Source of the DNA: Candidatus Poribacteria bacterium
Lineage (GTDB): Bacteria > Poribacteria > WGA-4E > PCPOR2b
Assembly: GCA_022822005.1 (NCBI GenBank)
Contig: JAJECO010000046.1
Location: forward strand, 62,001 to 126,000
Direction of reading: 5' to 3'
Length of the DNA stretch: 64,000 nucleotides
Shown here: positions 28,273 to 38,083 of the stretch, one piece after another
Numbering within the stretch: position 1 is the stretch's first letter
How the letters are laid out: each line of letters starts with the position of its first letter
Translations under genes and position numbers: made by a program
Notes under the pieces: model-generated
The model's database searches: none
What the model saw: only the letters and a program-made list of their open reading frames with translations
What the model was told of the DNA's origin: nothing

Positions 28273-31200
28273 ATGAATAAACAGCTTCTTCGTTTTACCC
28301 CTTTCCTGTTGATGTGTCTCGTCTTTCCATTGGCTGCAACGGCACAAGTCGTATCTATTCCCGACGCCAACCTCCGTACTGCGATTGAAAACGCACTTGG
28401 AAAGCCAGTGGGTGTATCTATCACCGTAGATGAGATGGCACAGTTGACCCATCTTGAAGCACCAAATGCCAACATCAGTGATTTGACCGGACTGGAACAC
28501 GCAACCAACCTGACCGGGCTGTGGCTTGGCGATAAGGAGGTGGAGGGAAAGGGGTGGATTAACAGCAATTCGATTAAAGACCTCTCGCCACTGGGAAAGC
28601 TAACCGATCTGACGTGGCTAAATCTGAGTCAAAACAACATCACGGACCTCTCACCTTTGGCGGAATTAACCAATCTAACATGGTTGGATATTGGGGGCAA
28701 TAACCTCTCGAACATCTCACCAATATCCGGGTTAACCAACCTGACAGCCCTGCGGCTATGGCGCAACAACATCTCGGACATATCGCCGGTGACAGGCTTA
28801 ATCCACCTAACCGAATTGAACTTTCATAGCAACAACATCTCGGACATATCGCCTATTGTAGCCAATACAGGATTGGGAAATGGAGACGAGATTTATGTGC
28901 AGGGAAACCCACTGAGTTACCAATCTATTTACACATACATCTCAATCCTCCAAAGCAGAGGGGTTACAGTAGAGTTTGATAACCGGACGCCTGCAACTCT
29001 TCTGACAATATCAGGCGTGATTACAGAGTTAGATAACTTGCTTATCGTTGAAGTGAGAGATAGTAACGGGCGCGTCTTTGAAGGAGTTCCTGTAACGTTT
29101 ACCGTCACCTCCGGTGGTGGAACACTCAGTGCTACACGCACCACGACGGATGCCAATGGCAGGGCAGAGAGTCAGTTCACCCTAGATTCCGGCGGGGGTA
29201 CGAACACGGTTCGCGCAAGTGTCGAAGGAATTTCCGAGTCGGTGACCTTCAACGACGATGAGGCAGACATCCCCGACCCCAACCTCCGCGCTGCCATTGA
29301 AAACGCGCTTGGTAAGACACCGGGCACTCCGATAGCACCAGCAGAGATGGCAGCATTAACCCATCTTGAAGCAAGAAACGCCAACATCAGCGATTTAACC
29401 GGGCTTGGGTTTGCAGCCAACCTGAAGTGGCTGTGGCTTGACGGTGAAGAAGTTAGGACTGGTGTTTGGAGTAATAGCAATTCTGTATCAGATCTTTCAC
29501 CCCTTGCGGGCTTAATCCATCTTGAATCACTGGATCTGTGGAAAAACTCGGTATCAGACATCTCGGCTTTGGCAGGATTAACCAATCTGACGCACTTGGG
29601 GCTTGTAGGTAACGATATCTCGGATATTTCAGCTGTGGTAGGCTTGATTAACCTGGAATCGCTGTCGCTTGACGGCAACAACATAACAGACATCTCAGCA
29701 GTAGCAGGATTAATGAACCTGACGCGTCTAGGGCTTGGAAATAACACGATTACGGCTATCTCGACTTTGGCGGAATTAACCAACCTGACAATGCTGCGGC
29801 TTGGGAACAACTACATCTCGGACATCTCGCCAATGGTAGGATTAACCAAACTGACAGAGTTGCAGTTGGATCGTAACAACATCTCCGACCTCTCACCCCT
29901 CATAGCCAATACGGGATTGGGGAGTGGCGACACCGTTGAGGTGAGAGGAAACCCTCTCAGTTCCGTATCCATTAGCACTCACATTCCCGCCCTCCAAAGC
30001 AGAGGGATTACAGTCGAGTTTGACGATCGCGCCCCGCCCCCTCCAATTGACGCTAACGGCATGGTGCGAACGATTTACTTTCTCCCTAATGACCGTCCTC
30101 CCCGACCGGATAGAGTGGCAGCGCTCCGTCAGTTGATTAAAGATACACAGCAGTTTTACGCTGACGAAATGCACAGACACGGATTCGGTAGAAAAGCTTT
30201 TACTATTGAAACCGATGCAGATGGAGAACCTCTTATTCGTCAGATTAATGGAAAGTTCAGGGAGGAATATTACTATAGTGAGGAGCTTACTGATTTCTCA
30301 GTTTGGGCAGAACTTCTTGAACACTTTGACGGTGCTGATCTGCAGCACGTCTATTTCATTGCAATAGATCTCAGTTACGAAGCCCTTAACAGCGGAGAAT
30401 CAGGTGGTCTAGGTGGTGCTATTTTCTATCCCGCCCAAGGAGATATCGGTTTCGGTCCAGCCGGGAAAGCTAAATTGAGATATAGAGATATAACTATGGG
30501 GGAAGAATTGCTGGGTGGTTTTGCCTTAATTCCTTCGTTCGGTCATAATTTTGACAGATTGGGCTTGACACTCCATGAACTCGGACACGCTTGGGGATTA
30601 GTCCACGATTTCCGAAAAGGTCCTAACAGTGACTACGTTCTGGCGGGTGCCGCGCAAAATCGTTTGTCTAAGTGCGCCGCAGAATGGTTGTCTGTTAGCC
30701 GTTTTTTTAATACCAAATCAATATTTCATAACGAGCCGGGTGAGATTCAACTTCTTTCGTTACAGCCTTATAGCCAAGAAGCAATAAGCCTCCGTTTTAA
30801 GGTAACAGATCCCGATGGGCTTCATCAAGCGCAGTTGCTGGTGCCGGAAATTCTCAACGACACTGGATGGGGGGCCTTCCAGTTGTTCGACTGTAAACGA
30901 TTAAACGGCAAAACGGGCACCGTCGAATTTGCTGTTAGAACGGCAGAACTCGTTGATAGAATCGCACTTCAAATTATTGATGTGGGCGGCAACATCGCTT
31001 GGGCGACCTTTCCTATCCAGTTGGATGAGGCAGTGCTTACCCAAAACAAATTAGATGTTAATAGCGATGGCGTCGTGAACCTCTCAGATTTGATACCATT
31101 TGCCTCGCGTTTCGGACAGCGTGGGCCATCTAAGGCGGATGTCAATGAAGATGGGATTGTCGATATTGTCGATGCGCTCTTGGTTGCAGGGCTCATATCT

Positions 31201-32886
31201 TCTTTACCGCGACAGACAGTGGAGATGTTCGCTTCGGCAGATGTTCAGAAGTGGCTGACCGATGCCAAACAAATTGGAGTTGAAAATATAATCCTACAAA
31301 AAGGAATTGAAGGGCTTGAGTATCTCTTGACAGAGATAAATCGGCCCCCTACTGTCACAGCCCATGACGGTTACAACGTGTCACAATTCAAAGCCACTCT
31401 TGAAGGGCATACAGATGCTGTCCAGAGCGTTGCGTTCAGTCCCGATGGTCAAATGCTCGCCAGTGGAAGTTGGGATAGCACCATCCGCTTGTGGAATCCA
31501 AACACTGCACAACAAAAAAATCTCCTAATAGGACATACAAATATTGTCAGCGTTGCGTTCAGTCCCGATGGTCAAACGCTCGTTAGTGGTAGCTGGGACA
31601 GAAGCATTCGTCTATGGCAGACACATACCGGGAAACTCAAAAGAACCCTTCCCACCCAGAAAGGAAGTGTTGCATCGGTCACGTTCAGTCCTGATGGAAG
31701 CACCCTTGCTAGTGCCGGTGCCTACCAGACCATTTCACTATGGGATACGACCACATGGCAAGTCAAAAGAGAACTGCCGGGACATACGGGGCTTGTGGAG
31801 GTCCTAGTGTTTTCTCCGGACGGGGGAATCCTTGCCAGTGGGGGTTGGGATGGCACGATTCGTTTGTGGAATTCAAACACCGGAGAACACATAAGGACTC
31901 TCCCCGCTACGTCTCCTGCCAATAGCCTCGCATTCAGCCCGGATGGAGGAACGCTTGCTAGTGGGAACTGGGACGAAACGGTTCGGTTATGGTCAACGCA
32001 CACCGGGAAACTCAAAAGAACACTTCCAAATCAGGGAGGTTGGATGAATCCGGTTGCGTTCAGTCCTGATGAGACAACACTTGTCATTGGAAATCGTGGA
32101 ATTTCGTTGTGGGACCTAGAGACAGGTCAATACAAAGAGCCCCTCGCTGAGGATATAGGGAATGCCTTATCTGTCGTGTTCAGTCACGACGGACGGCTGC
32201 TTGCCAGTGGGAGTGCCGACAAAAAGGTGCGGCTGTGGGAGCTCACCCCTGCTGACCTCCCTTCTGACGACACGAACGGAGATATTAACAGCGACGGTAA
32301 AGTGAATATCTTCGATTTGGTCGCGATTGCGTCCGATTTCGGGAATCAGGGGCAAAATTTGGCAGCCGATGCTAGCGGCGATGGGGTTGTCAATGTTCTG
32401 GATCTAATACTAGTTGCAGGTTTGTTTGATGGGGTAGCAGCCGCACCTTCAGCACAGCTGCAAGCACCCGAAACACTCACGGCGGTAGAGGTTCAGCAGT
32501 GGTTGATCGACGCAAGGTCACTTGAGGTCAGGGATCCTATCATGGAAAGGGGGATTTTGGTGCTTGAGCAACTCTTGGTAGCCCTAACGCCAACAGAGAC
32601 GGAACTGTTAGCAAACTATCCGAATCCGTTTAACCCAGAGACATGGATACCGTATCGGTTGGCAGAGGATACTTTTGTGATGTTGACCATCTATGACAGT
32701 AGCGGTCAGATTATCCGCACACTTGAGGTTGGACACCAGATTGCATCGGCTTATGAGAACCGGTCAAAGGCAATCCATTGGGATGGAAGAAATGATGTAG
32801 GTGAGCAGGTAACAGGTGGCGTGTACTTTTACACCCTGACAGCGGGTGATTTTTCCGCCACCCGCAAGATGTTGATCCTCAAGTAG
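28273..32886 (+). CDS. Giant secreted mosaic protein: LRR - Big_1-like - LRR - metalloprotease - dockerin - WD40 - dockerin - T9SS-like C-terminal domain
   Basis: Signal peptide; 22-aa LRRs 'LTNLTxLxLxxNNISDISP'; 'HELGHAWGLVHD' at 30574-30609; WD40 'VAFSPDGQTLVSGSWDRSIRLW'; dockerin-like 'DVNSDGVVNLSDL'; C-terminus 'LANYPNPFNPETWIPYRLAED...KMLILK'. Confidence 0.9.
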   Translation: MNKQLLRFTPFLLMCLVFPLAATAQVVSIPDANLRTAIENALGKPVGVSITVDEMAQLTHLEAPNANISDLTGLEHATNLTGLWLGDKEVEGKGWINSNSIKDLSPLGKLTDLTWLNLSQNNITDLSPLAELTNLTWLDIGGNNLSNISPISGLTNLTALRLWRNNISDISPVTGLIHLTELNFHSNNISDISPIVANTGLGNGDEIYVQGNPLSYQSIYTYISILQSRGVTVEFDNRTPATLLTISGVITELDNLLIVEVRDSNGRVFEGVPVTFTVTSGGGTLSATRTTTDANGRAESQFTLDSGGGTNTVRASVEGISESVTFNDDEADIPDPNLRAAIENALGKTPGTPIAPAEMAALTHLEARNANISDLTGLGFAANLKWLWLDGEEVRTGVWSNSNSVSDLSPLAGLIHLESLDLWKNSVSDISALAGLTNLTHLGLVGNDISDISAVVGLINLESLSLDGNNITDISAVAGLMNLTRLGLGNNTITAISTLAELTNLTMLRLGNNYISDISPMVGLTKLTELQLDRNNISDLSPLIANTGLGSGDTVEVRGNPLSSVSISTHIPALQSRGITVEFDDRAPPPPIDANGMVRTIYFLPNDRPPRPDRVAALRQLIKDTQQFYADEMHRHGFGRKAFTIETDADGEPLIRQINGKFREEYYYSEELTDFSVWAELLEHFDGADLQHVYFIAIDLSYEALNSGESGGLGGAIFYPAQGDIGFGPAGKAKLRYRDITMGEELLGGFALIPSFGHNFDRLGLTLHELGHAWGLVHDFRKGPNSDYVLAGAAQNRLSKCAAEWLSVSRFFNTKSIFHNEPGEIQLLSLQPYSQEAISLRFKVTDPDGLHQAQLLVPEILNDTGWGAFQLFDCKRLNGKTGTVEFAVRTAELVDRIALQIIDVGGNIAWATFPIQLDEAVLTQNKLDVNSDGVVNLSDLIPFASRFGQRGPSKADVNEDGIVDIVDALLVAGLISSLPRQTVEMFASADVQKWLTDAKQIGVENIILQKGIEGLEYLLTEINRPPTVTAHDGYNVSQFKATLEGHTDAVQSVAFSPDGQMLASGSWDSTIRLWNPNTAQQKNLLIGHTNIVSVAFSPDGQTLVSGSWDRSIRLWQTHTGKLKRTLPTQKGSVASVTFSPDGSTLASAGAYQTISLWDTTTWQVKRELPGHTGLVEVLVFSPDGGILASGGWDGTIRLWNSNTGEHIRTLPATSPANSLAFSPDGGTLASGNWDETVRLWSTHTGKLKRTLPNQGGWMNPVAFSPDETTLVIGNRGISLWDLETGQYKEPLAEDIGNALSVVFSHDGRLLASGSADKKVRLWELTPADLPSDDTNGDINSDGKVNIFDLVAIASDFGNQGQNLAADASGDGVVNVLDLILVAGLFDGVAAAPSAQLQAPETLTAVEVQQWLIDARSLEVRDPIMERGILVLEQLLVALTPTETELLANYPNPFNPETWIPYRLAEDTFVMLTIYDSSGQIIRTLEVGHQIASAYENRSKAIHWDGRNDVGEQVTGGVYFYTLTAGDFSATRKMLILK

Positions 32887-32983
32887 GAACGGGGTTGTAG
32901 GTATTTTAACCTAAGTTGCTAGGGCGTGTTGACATTTTGCTTTTGCTGTCGCGAGAAACGCTCAAATCACTGGAAAAGAGACC

Positions 32984-33020
32984 AGAAACCGAGTTTTTTC
33001 TGCAAAACTCGGTTTCTTTT
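32984..33020 (+). terminator. Intrinsic terminator-like hairpin AGAAACCGAGTTTT...AAAACTCGGTTTCT
   Basis: 14-bp perfect stem followed by T-run; same element at 43706. Confidence 0.8.
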
Positions 33021-33139
33021 TTGGGGTCTTACGTCCGTGAACCGATTTATGTCTCTCTATCATATGGTTACAATGAAATGTCAACAGAACCTAGTTATGG
33101 AAAATGTTGTAAAACGGGAGAATGGGAACTGAATAAAGC

Positions 33140-33239
33140 CCATTACCCGCTCGCAGTGGATTGACAAATCCACTGCACACGTACAAAGATGGCTTGGATA
33201 TGGCTATCCAAGCCGAGCGAGTTGGACGACTAGCAACTT
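33140..33239 (-). repeat. Double-hairpin repeat, copy B (inverted relative to 27181-27284)
   Basis: GTGGATTgacAAATCCAC and CTTGGATAtggcTATCCAAG hairpins. Confidence 0.85.
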
Positions 33240-33264
33240 GCGTTATTTTAGGAAATAATGATTG

Positions 33265-34686
33265 TTATTCCCCGTCGGTTATTGATCCCATATCTTCTAA
33301 CGCAGCGATTGCGTATTCGCGGATGATGGCGTATTCGTCGTCATACATCACCGTTGACAGCGCACGGCTGGCGGCATCAATTCCGTCATTAGCCCCTTTG
33401 CATGTCCGAGCCAGTGCATTCACCGCATTACAGCGAACCAACGGATGGTCATCCTTCAAAGCCGTTATCAACCCCTCCGTCCCTTCACCGATCGTCCCTA
33501 ACGCATTCACGGAATTACGACGGACCCACTCAGACGGATCATCCAGGGCGTGAACTAACGCGGGAATTGCTTCTGCAGCAGGTTTACCTATATCTCCCAA
33601 GGTATCTGCTGCGGTTGCGCGCACCCACCACGCAGCATCTCCGTTCAGCACGGAAGTTAGTGCAGGAACAGCAGCCTCTCCAATCGCACTCAAGGCGTAT
33701 GCCGTGTGGGTTAAGATAGGTTCCTCCGTGATCTCAGCGGGTTCAGCGGTTTGTCGTAGTGTTTCTATCAGTGGATCGACCGCAGGCTCACCAACCGCTC
33801 CGAGGGCATAAACGGCATTCAGCCGAGCGGGTGCGGAGGCATCTTTCAGCGTACCAATCAATTGAGAGACAACGTGCCCATTTCCTTCTCCATTTTTTGC
33901 CATCGCCACATTGTCTCCGTTTAACCAATCCCATACATGGTTCCACGCCGATTCTTGACCGGGTGTCGGTGCGTCATCCGCGAGCGGCGCATTATCTGCT
34001 GAACCAGCACCATTGGCGTTCCAAGAGGGATATTCCGGTTCCTCCGTGCGGGTGAGGAGAAACTTGATCATGTAACGATTCTTGTTGCTATGATTCGTTC
34101 CCCAACTGCTGTGCCACTGATGGTAATGGCCAATCGTTATTGTCCCTGCCTTCCCACAAAGCAGCGCGCCAATTTCCGGATCGCTGTAGGCATTGTTATA
34201 GTGCCGCATACTCTCCAGATCGTGGTACTGGGCACCCGGTATCACCGCTGTCGGTCCCATATCTTCGGTGACCTCCTGCGGATAATACCACGCCCAAACA
34301 GATCGAAAGCGATGGTGTCGTCTCCATTCAAAGAGCCATCCGTGATCTTTTGTCGTAAAATGTTTTGATCTGCCGTCCTGATGCCAAGCACCGCCTTTTT
34401 GGCCCGGTCCCTTCATATGTGCATGGCGATGTGGATGCATCATGTAATTCGGTCCCAGCAGACTGGTCAGGACACCGCGGACAGTTGGATGGGCAAACAC
34501 CTGATACAGTGCAGGAATTTTTTGCAGGATATGGTTCCGCGGGTCGCCCTCTTTCTCAAATATTGCTGCGGTCTCCCAGTAGATTTCTTCGTGGAGGTCG
34601 GGTAAATCGGGGTGGACCGTGATATACCCATTCTTGACGAAGTTTTGTACCCCTTCATCGTTCAGAAGATACTGTTGATCAACCAT
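33265..34686 (-). CDS. Phytanoyl-CoA dioxygenase family protein with C-terminal HEAT repeats
   Basis: 'HPHRHAHMKGPGQKGGAWHQDG' N-terminal; 'AVPALTSVLNGDAAWWVRATAADTLGDIGKPAAEAIPALVHALDD' HEAT repeats. Confidence 0.85.
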   Translation of the reverse strand: MVDQQYLLNDEGVQNFVKNGYITVHPDLPDLHEEIYWETAAIFEKEGDPRNHILQKIPALYQVFAHPTVRGVLTSLLGPNYMMHPHRHAHMKGPGQKGGAWHQDGRSKHFTTKDHGWLFEWRRHHRFRSVWAWYYPQEVTEDMGPTAVIPGAQYHDLESMRHYNNAYSDPEIGALLCGKAGTITIGHYHQWHSSWGTNHSNKNRYMIKFLLTRTEEPEYPSWNANGAGSADNAPLADDAPTPGQESAWNHVWDWLNGDNVAMAKNGEGNGHVVSQLIGTLKDASAPARLNAVYALGAVGEPAVDPLIETLRQTAEPAEITEEPILTHTAYALSAIGEAAVPALTSVLNGDAAWWVRATAADTLGDIGKPAAEAIPALVHALDDPSEWVRRNSVNALGTIGEGTEGLITALKDDHPLVRCNAVNALARTCKGANDGIDAASRALSTVMYDDEYAIIREYAIAALEDMGSITDGE

Positions 34687-34950
34687 GATAGTGCTCCTTT
34701 CGACCGTGTATTTCGGCAGTCCCACAATGGCGTTGTAATTTTTCAGATTCCATCCTATTTTGTCTCCCACCGGCGTAACGCACATTATAGCAGAATCTGT
34801 CTACAATCGAGAAACAAAAAGAGAATGGTTCACCGTCTCCTTCTGAATCCGATATGGATACCCTCTTGACTTTCGGAAGCGCATCATGTCAAAATAGGAA
34901 TTGACCAATCTTGACTCCAAAATCGGTCATCTCAAATAAAGGAATCCGTT

Positions 34951-36525
34951 ATGAAAAAGCCACGCATCATGTTCTATCACGATGGACGGCATCCGCTCCT
35001 CTACATGTACGAACCACCGATGCAGAAAGAGGAGTGTGAGGCAGCAGTTGACGAGTTGGCTGGCACTCCTGTCGAGGCACTGATGTTTTGCTTGGGGGAT
35101 GGACGGACGATGCTACATGATACGGCGGTTGGCGAACTGTGGGGACATAATGTCCAAAAGTGGCCCCACCTCATCTTCCGTCGGGCATACCAGAATGCGC
35201 TGCACCTGATCCAAGCGGACAACGATCCCTTACGGATAATCTGTGACCGCGCCCATGAGGTGGGATTACTGTTCTACCCCACGCTGTTGATGCAGTTAGA
35301 GAGTGGTGAACGAGGGGGACCGGGATACGATATTCGTAGCTCAGATTTTCGGTTGGATAACAAACATCTGGAAATCGGCGCAAAGGGTGACTTAGATCCC
35401 AGTTTCCCCGGTATCCACTGCGCCGATTTCATGCACCAAGCGGTCCGTGATGAACGATTCGCGGTCATCTCAGAGGTGCTTACCAACTATGAAGTGGATG
35501 GGTTTGAGCTCCAATTCAATTTCTGGCCCCACTACTTCCACCCTGATGAAGTGGAGGCGGGGCGCCAGATCATGACGGAGTGGGTCGGGCAGATCTATCA
35601 AGCGGTGAAGAATAGCGGCTCCGACCGGGAGTTAGCAATCAGCATCCCATCAAATGTCGAGGATTGCCTGTCTCGCGGGTTGGACCCACAGGAGTGGCTG
35701 CATCGGGGTATTGTGGATGTTCTCATCGTCCAAGCAATTGCGAAGCCTGAGTTGCGGGATCCGAACGGCACCTCCCTGACGTATGAGGCACCCCTGCTTG
35801 ATGATCTCCGTTTCTTGGTAGAGTCTGCCAAAGGGACACAGGGCCGCATCCACGCTGCTATCGACAGCAATGTAGACTCCGACCGTTTGGGCGAGGCATC
35901 AATTGAAATGATTCGTGCCGCGGCTTGCAACTACTGGGCACAAGGCATAGACGGACTCTATATCAGCCAGTGGTTCACGAATTGGCCCTACGAGGCTTCG
36001 TTCTACGAAAAACTCCGTGAGTTGCCTCATCCGGATGTTATGGCACCCAAGGATAAATTCTATCACATCCCCACGGAAACAGGGCGCTTCCCAAGTCCGG
36101 AACTCACATCACAACTACCCGCTGACTTAGAGGTGAACGTACCCGTCCAGTTGGAACTGACGATCAGCGACGATCTGCTCCGTTGGGATCGGGTGGGTAG
36201 AGTCCATGAGGTTCTCCTACGTGTGAGAATCATGAATACCACCGAAAATGACAGCCTGCGCTTTCAACTCAACGGAACAGAGCTGCCGGGGCATCTGCTG
36301 CGAAAAATTAACGAGATGTATCGTATGCGGGCACCGCGCTATCGTACCGGTTCAGGCTATTGGTTCGTCTACCGGCTTGACCAAAACCATTGGCCCCAAA
36401 AAGGGAATAACGTCCTCAAAGTCATACTACTGGAACGCGATCCTGATGTAACTCCTCAGCCCTACGTCCGCGATGTTGAGTTAGAGATTAAGTATCTTCC
36501 GGGCAAGCATTTCAATCGCGATTAG
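34951..36525 (+). CDS. TIM-barrel glycoside-hydrolase-like protein
   Basis: 524 aa; 'VDGFELQFNFWPHYFHPDE', 'GIDGLYISQWFTNWPYEASFYEKLREL'. Confidence 0.7.
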   Translation: MKKPRIMFYHDGRHPLLYMYEPPMQKEECEAAVDELAGTPVEALMFCLGDGRTMLHDTAVGELWGHNVQKWPHLIFRRAYQNALHLIQADNDPLRIICDRAHEVGLLFYPTLLMQLESGERGGPGYDIRSSDFRLDNKHLEIGAKGDLDPSFPGIHCADFMHQAVRDERFAVISEVLTNYEVDGFELQFNFWPHYFHPDEVEAGRQIMTEWVGQIYQAVKNSGSDRELAISIPSNVEDCLSRGLDPQEWLHRGIVDVLIVQAIAKPELRDPNGTSLTYEAPLLDDLRFLVESAKGTQGRIHAAIDSNVDSDRLGEASIEMIRAAACNYWAQGIDGLYISQWFTNWPYEASFYEKLRELPHPDVMAPKDKFYHIPTETGRFPSPELTSQLPADLEVNVPVQLELTISDDLLRWDRVGRVHEVLLRVRIMNTTENDSLRFQLNGTELPGHLLRKINEMYRMRAPRYRTGSGYWFVYRLDQNHWPQKGNNVLKVILLERDPDVTPQPYVRDVELEIKYLPGKHFNRD

Positions 36526-36710
36526 ATTGTCTTATATCATAGAAATTCAATCCGCTGACAGCTGCTATACATATTGCGCTCCTCTGGAGCGCAGTATCGG
36601 ACCTATCAACGTTCTACAGGCATATCGCTCCTCTGGAGCGAAGGACGAAGCACATTAGGTTTAACAGAAAACGAATGAATCTTCAATACCTCGGTCAGGA
36701 GGAATCATAG

Positions 36711-37565
36711 ATGGAAATTGTACTCAACTCTAAATTCTTTACGGAGCTATCCGTCGAACAGCTTGGCGAGAAAACCATCGAACTCGGCTACGATGGGGTG
36801 GATATCTGCGTCCGTCCGGGACACCCGATCCACGTCGATAACGTCGTTGATGCGCTCCCCAAAGCTATGAAGGTTTGGCAGGAGCAAAACCTCACCTGTC
36901 CGTTGGCGACAGCGGCAACGGATATAACAGATCCGAATGCGCCGGAGATAGAGGGGCTATATGCGGCGTGTGCGGAGGCGGGCATACCGCGCCTAAAAAT
37001 TGGGTTCTGGCGGTTCAGCGAGGAAGACGATTATTGGCAGGTGATTGATACTGCACGTAAGGAGCTTGAAGGGTTTGGTGCGTTTAGCGAAAAATATGGG
37101 GTACAAACCTGCTATCAGATTCATAGCGGTGCCTGTGTTGGATCCAACTGTGCAGGGTTGATGCACCTCATTAGAGGTTTCGATCCGCAGCACATCGGCG
37201 CCTATCCGGATCCCGGACATCTCCTACTTGATGGCGAGGATTGGGCGATGGGGCTGGCGATGATCGGGGATTATCTGTCCGTTGTCGGAATCAAAGATGC
37301 CCTCTACCTCTCGCAGCCCGATCAAACTCCTCCCTACGTTCCCTGTTTTGTAAAGCTGGGAGATGGGGGGGTCGATTGGAGGCGTTATCTGGGACTTCTG
37401 TGCAAAAGCGGTTTTGACGGTCCCCTAACAGTGCATACGGAGTACCGCTTTGACGAATCGATTATTCGTCAGGTGGGATATGCGGAAACCACGCCACCGA
37501 ACTTGGAGCAGTGGGCGAAAGAGGATGCCGTGTATCTCCGAAATGTGCTATCCAGTTTAGATTGA
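36711..37565 (+). CDS. Sugar phosphate isomerase/epimerase (xylose isomerase-like TIM barrel)
   Basis: 'LGEKTIELGYDGVDICVRPGHPI', 'IGAYPDPGHLLLDGEDWAMGLAMIGDYLSVVGIKDA'. Confidence 0.88.
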   Translation: MEIVLNSKFFTELSVEQLGEKTIELGYDGVDICVRPGHPIHVDNVVDALPKAMKVWQEQNLTCPLATAATDITDPNAPEIEGLYAACAEAGIPRLKIGFWRFSEEDDYWQVIDTARKELEGFGAFSEKYGVQTCYQIHSGACVGSNCAGLMHLIRGFDPQHIGAYPDPGHLLLDGEDWAMGLAMIGDYLSVVGIKDALYLSQPDQTPPYVPCFVKLGDGGVDWRRYLGLLCKSGFDGPLTVHTEYRFDESIIRQVGYAETTPPNLEQWAKEDAVYLRNVLSSLD

Positions 37566-37800
37566 AATAACTTTCCTAAATTAGAATTTCTGAATCCTAT
37601 TTGAGGTGGTGGACACATTGCGTTCTTGGCGATTTGCTGGATTATCAAAGGATTTCGGAAGGAGTAGAGACAACTCCCGCATTAACAAAAAATGTTGGAG
37701 TATGTTTTACCCCCAAGAGACTGTAATTTAGTGTAATTCATGGTAATTTAATTAAATCGGATTAACCCAAATGAATCTAAATGAATTCAAATTAAGGTGA

Positions 37801-38061
37801 ATGATGCACTCGACAAGTTGTTCTCGTGAGTGCAGTAAAAAAAATCATAAAATTGCAGCTACTTCGCGTAAGGCTATTTTGGGGCGGCGGGTGGTAGAGC
37901 AGGGTAGCGACTGTGCTGCAATCGTACGCGAGTTTGGCATAGGAAAGCCCCAAAACAAGAACAACTTCATTGAAGAATGGTATTGGAACACGGGAATAGC
38001 TTTCAGATATAAAAATAGGGATAAGGTTGTAGATATTACGGTGTTTGAACCAGACCAGTAA
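37801..38061 (+). CDS. Small hypothetical ORF (possible gene or gene fragment)
   Basis: 86 aa, just upstream of the kinase gene; no recognised family. Confidence 0.35.
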   Translation: MMHSTSCSRECSKKNHKIAATSRKAILGRRVVEQGSDCAAIVREFGIGKPQNKNNFIEEWYWNTGIAFRYKNRDKVVDITVFEPDQ

Positions 38062-38083
38062 CATGGACCGCTAAGGAGAAAAA

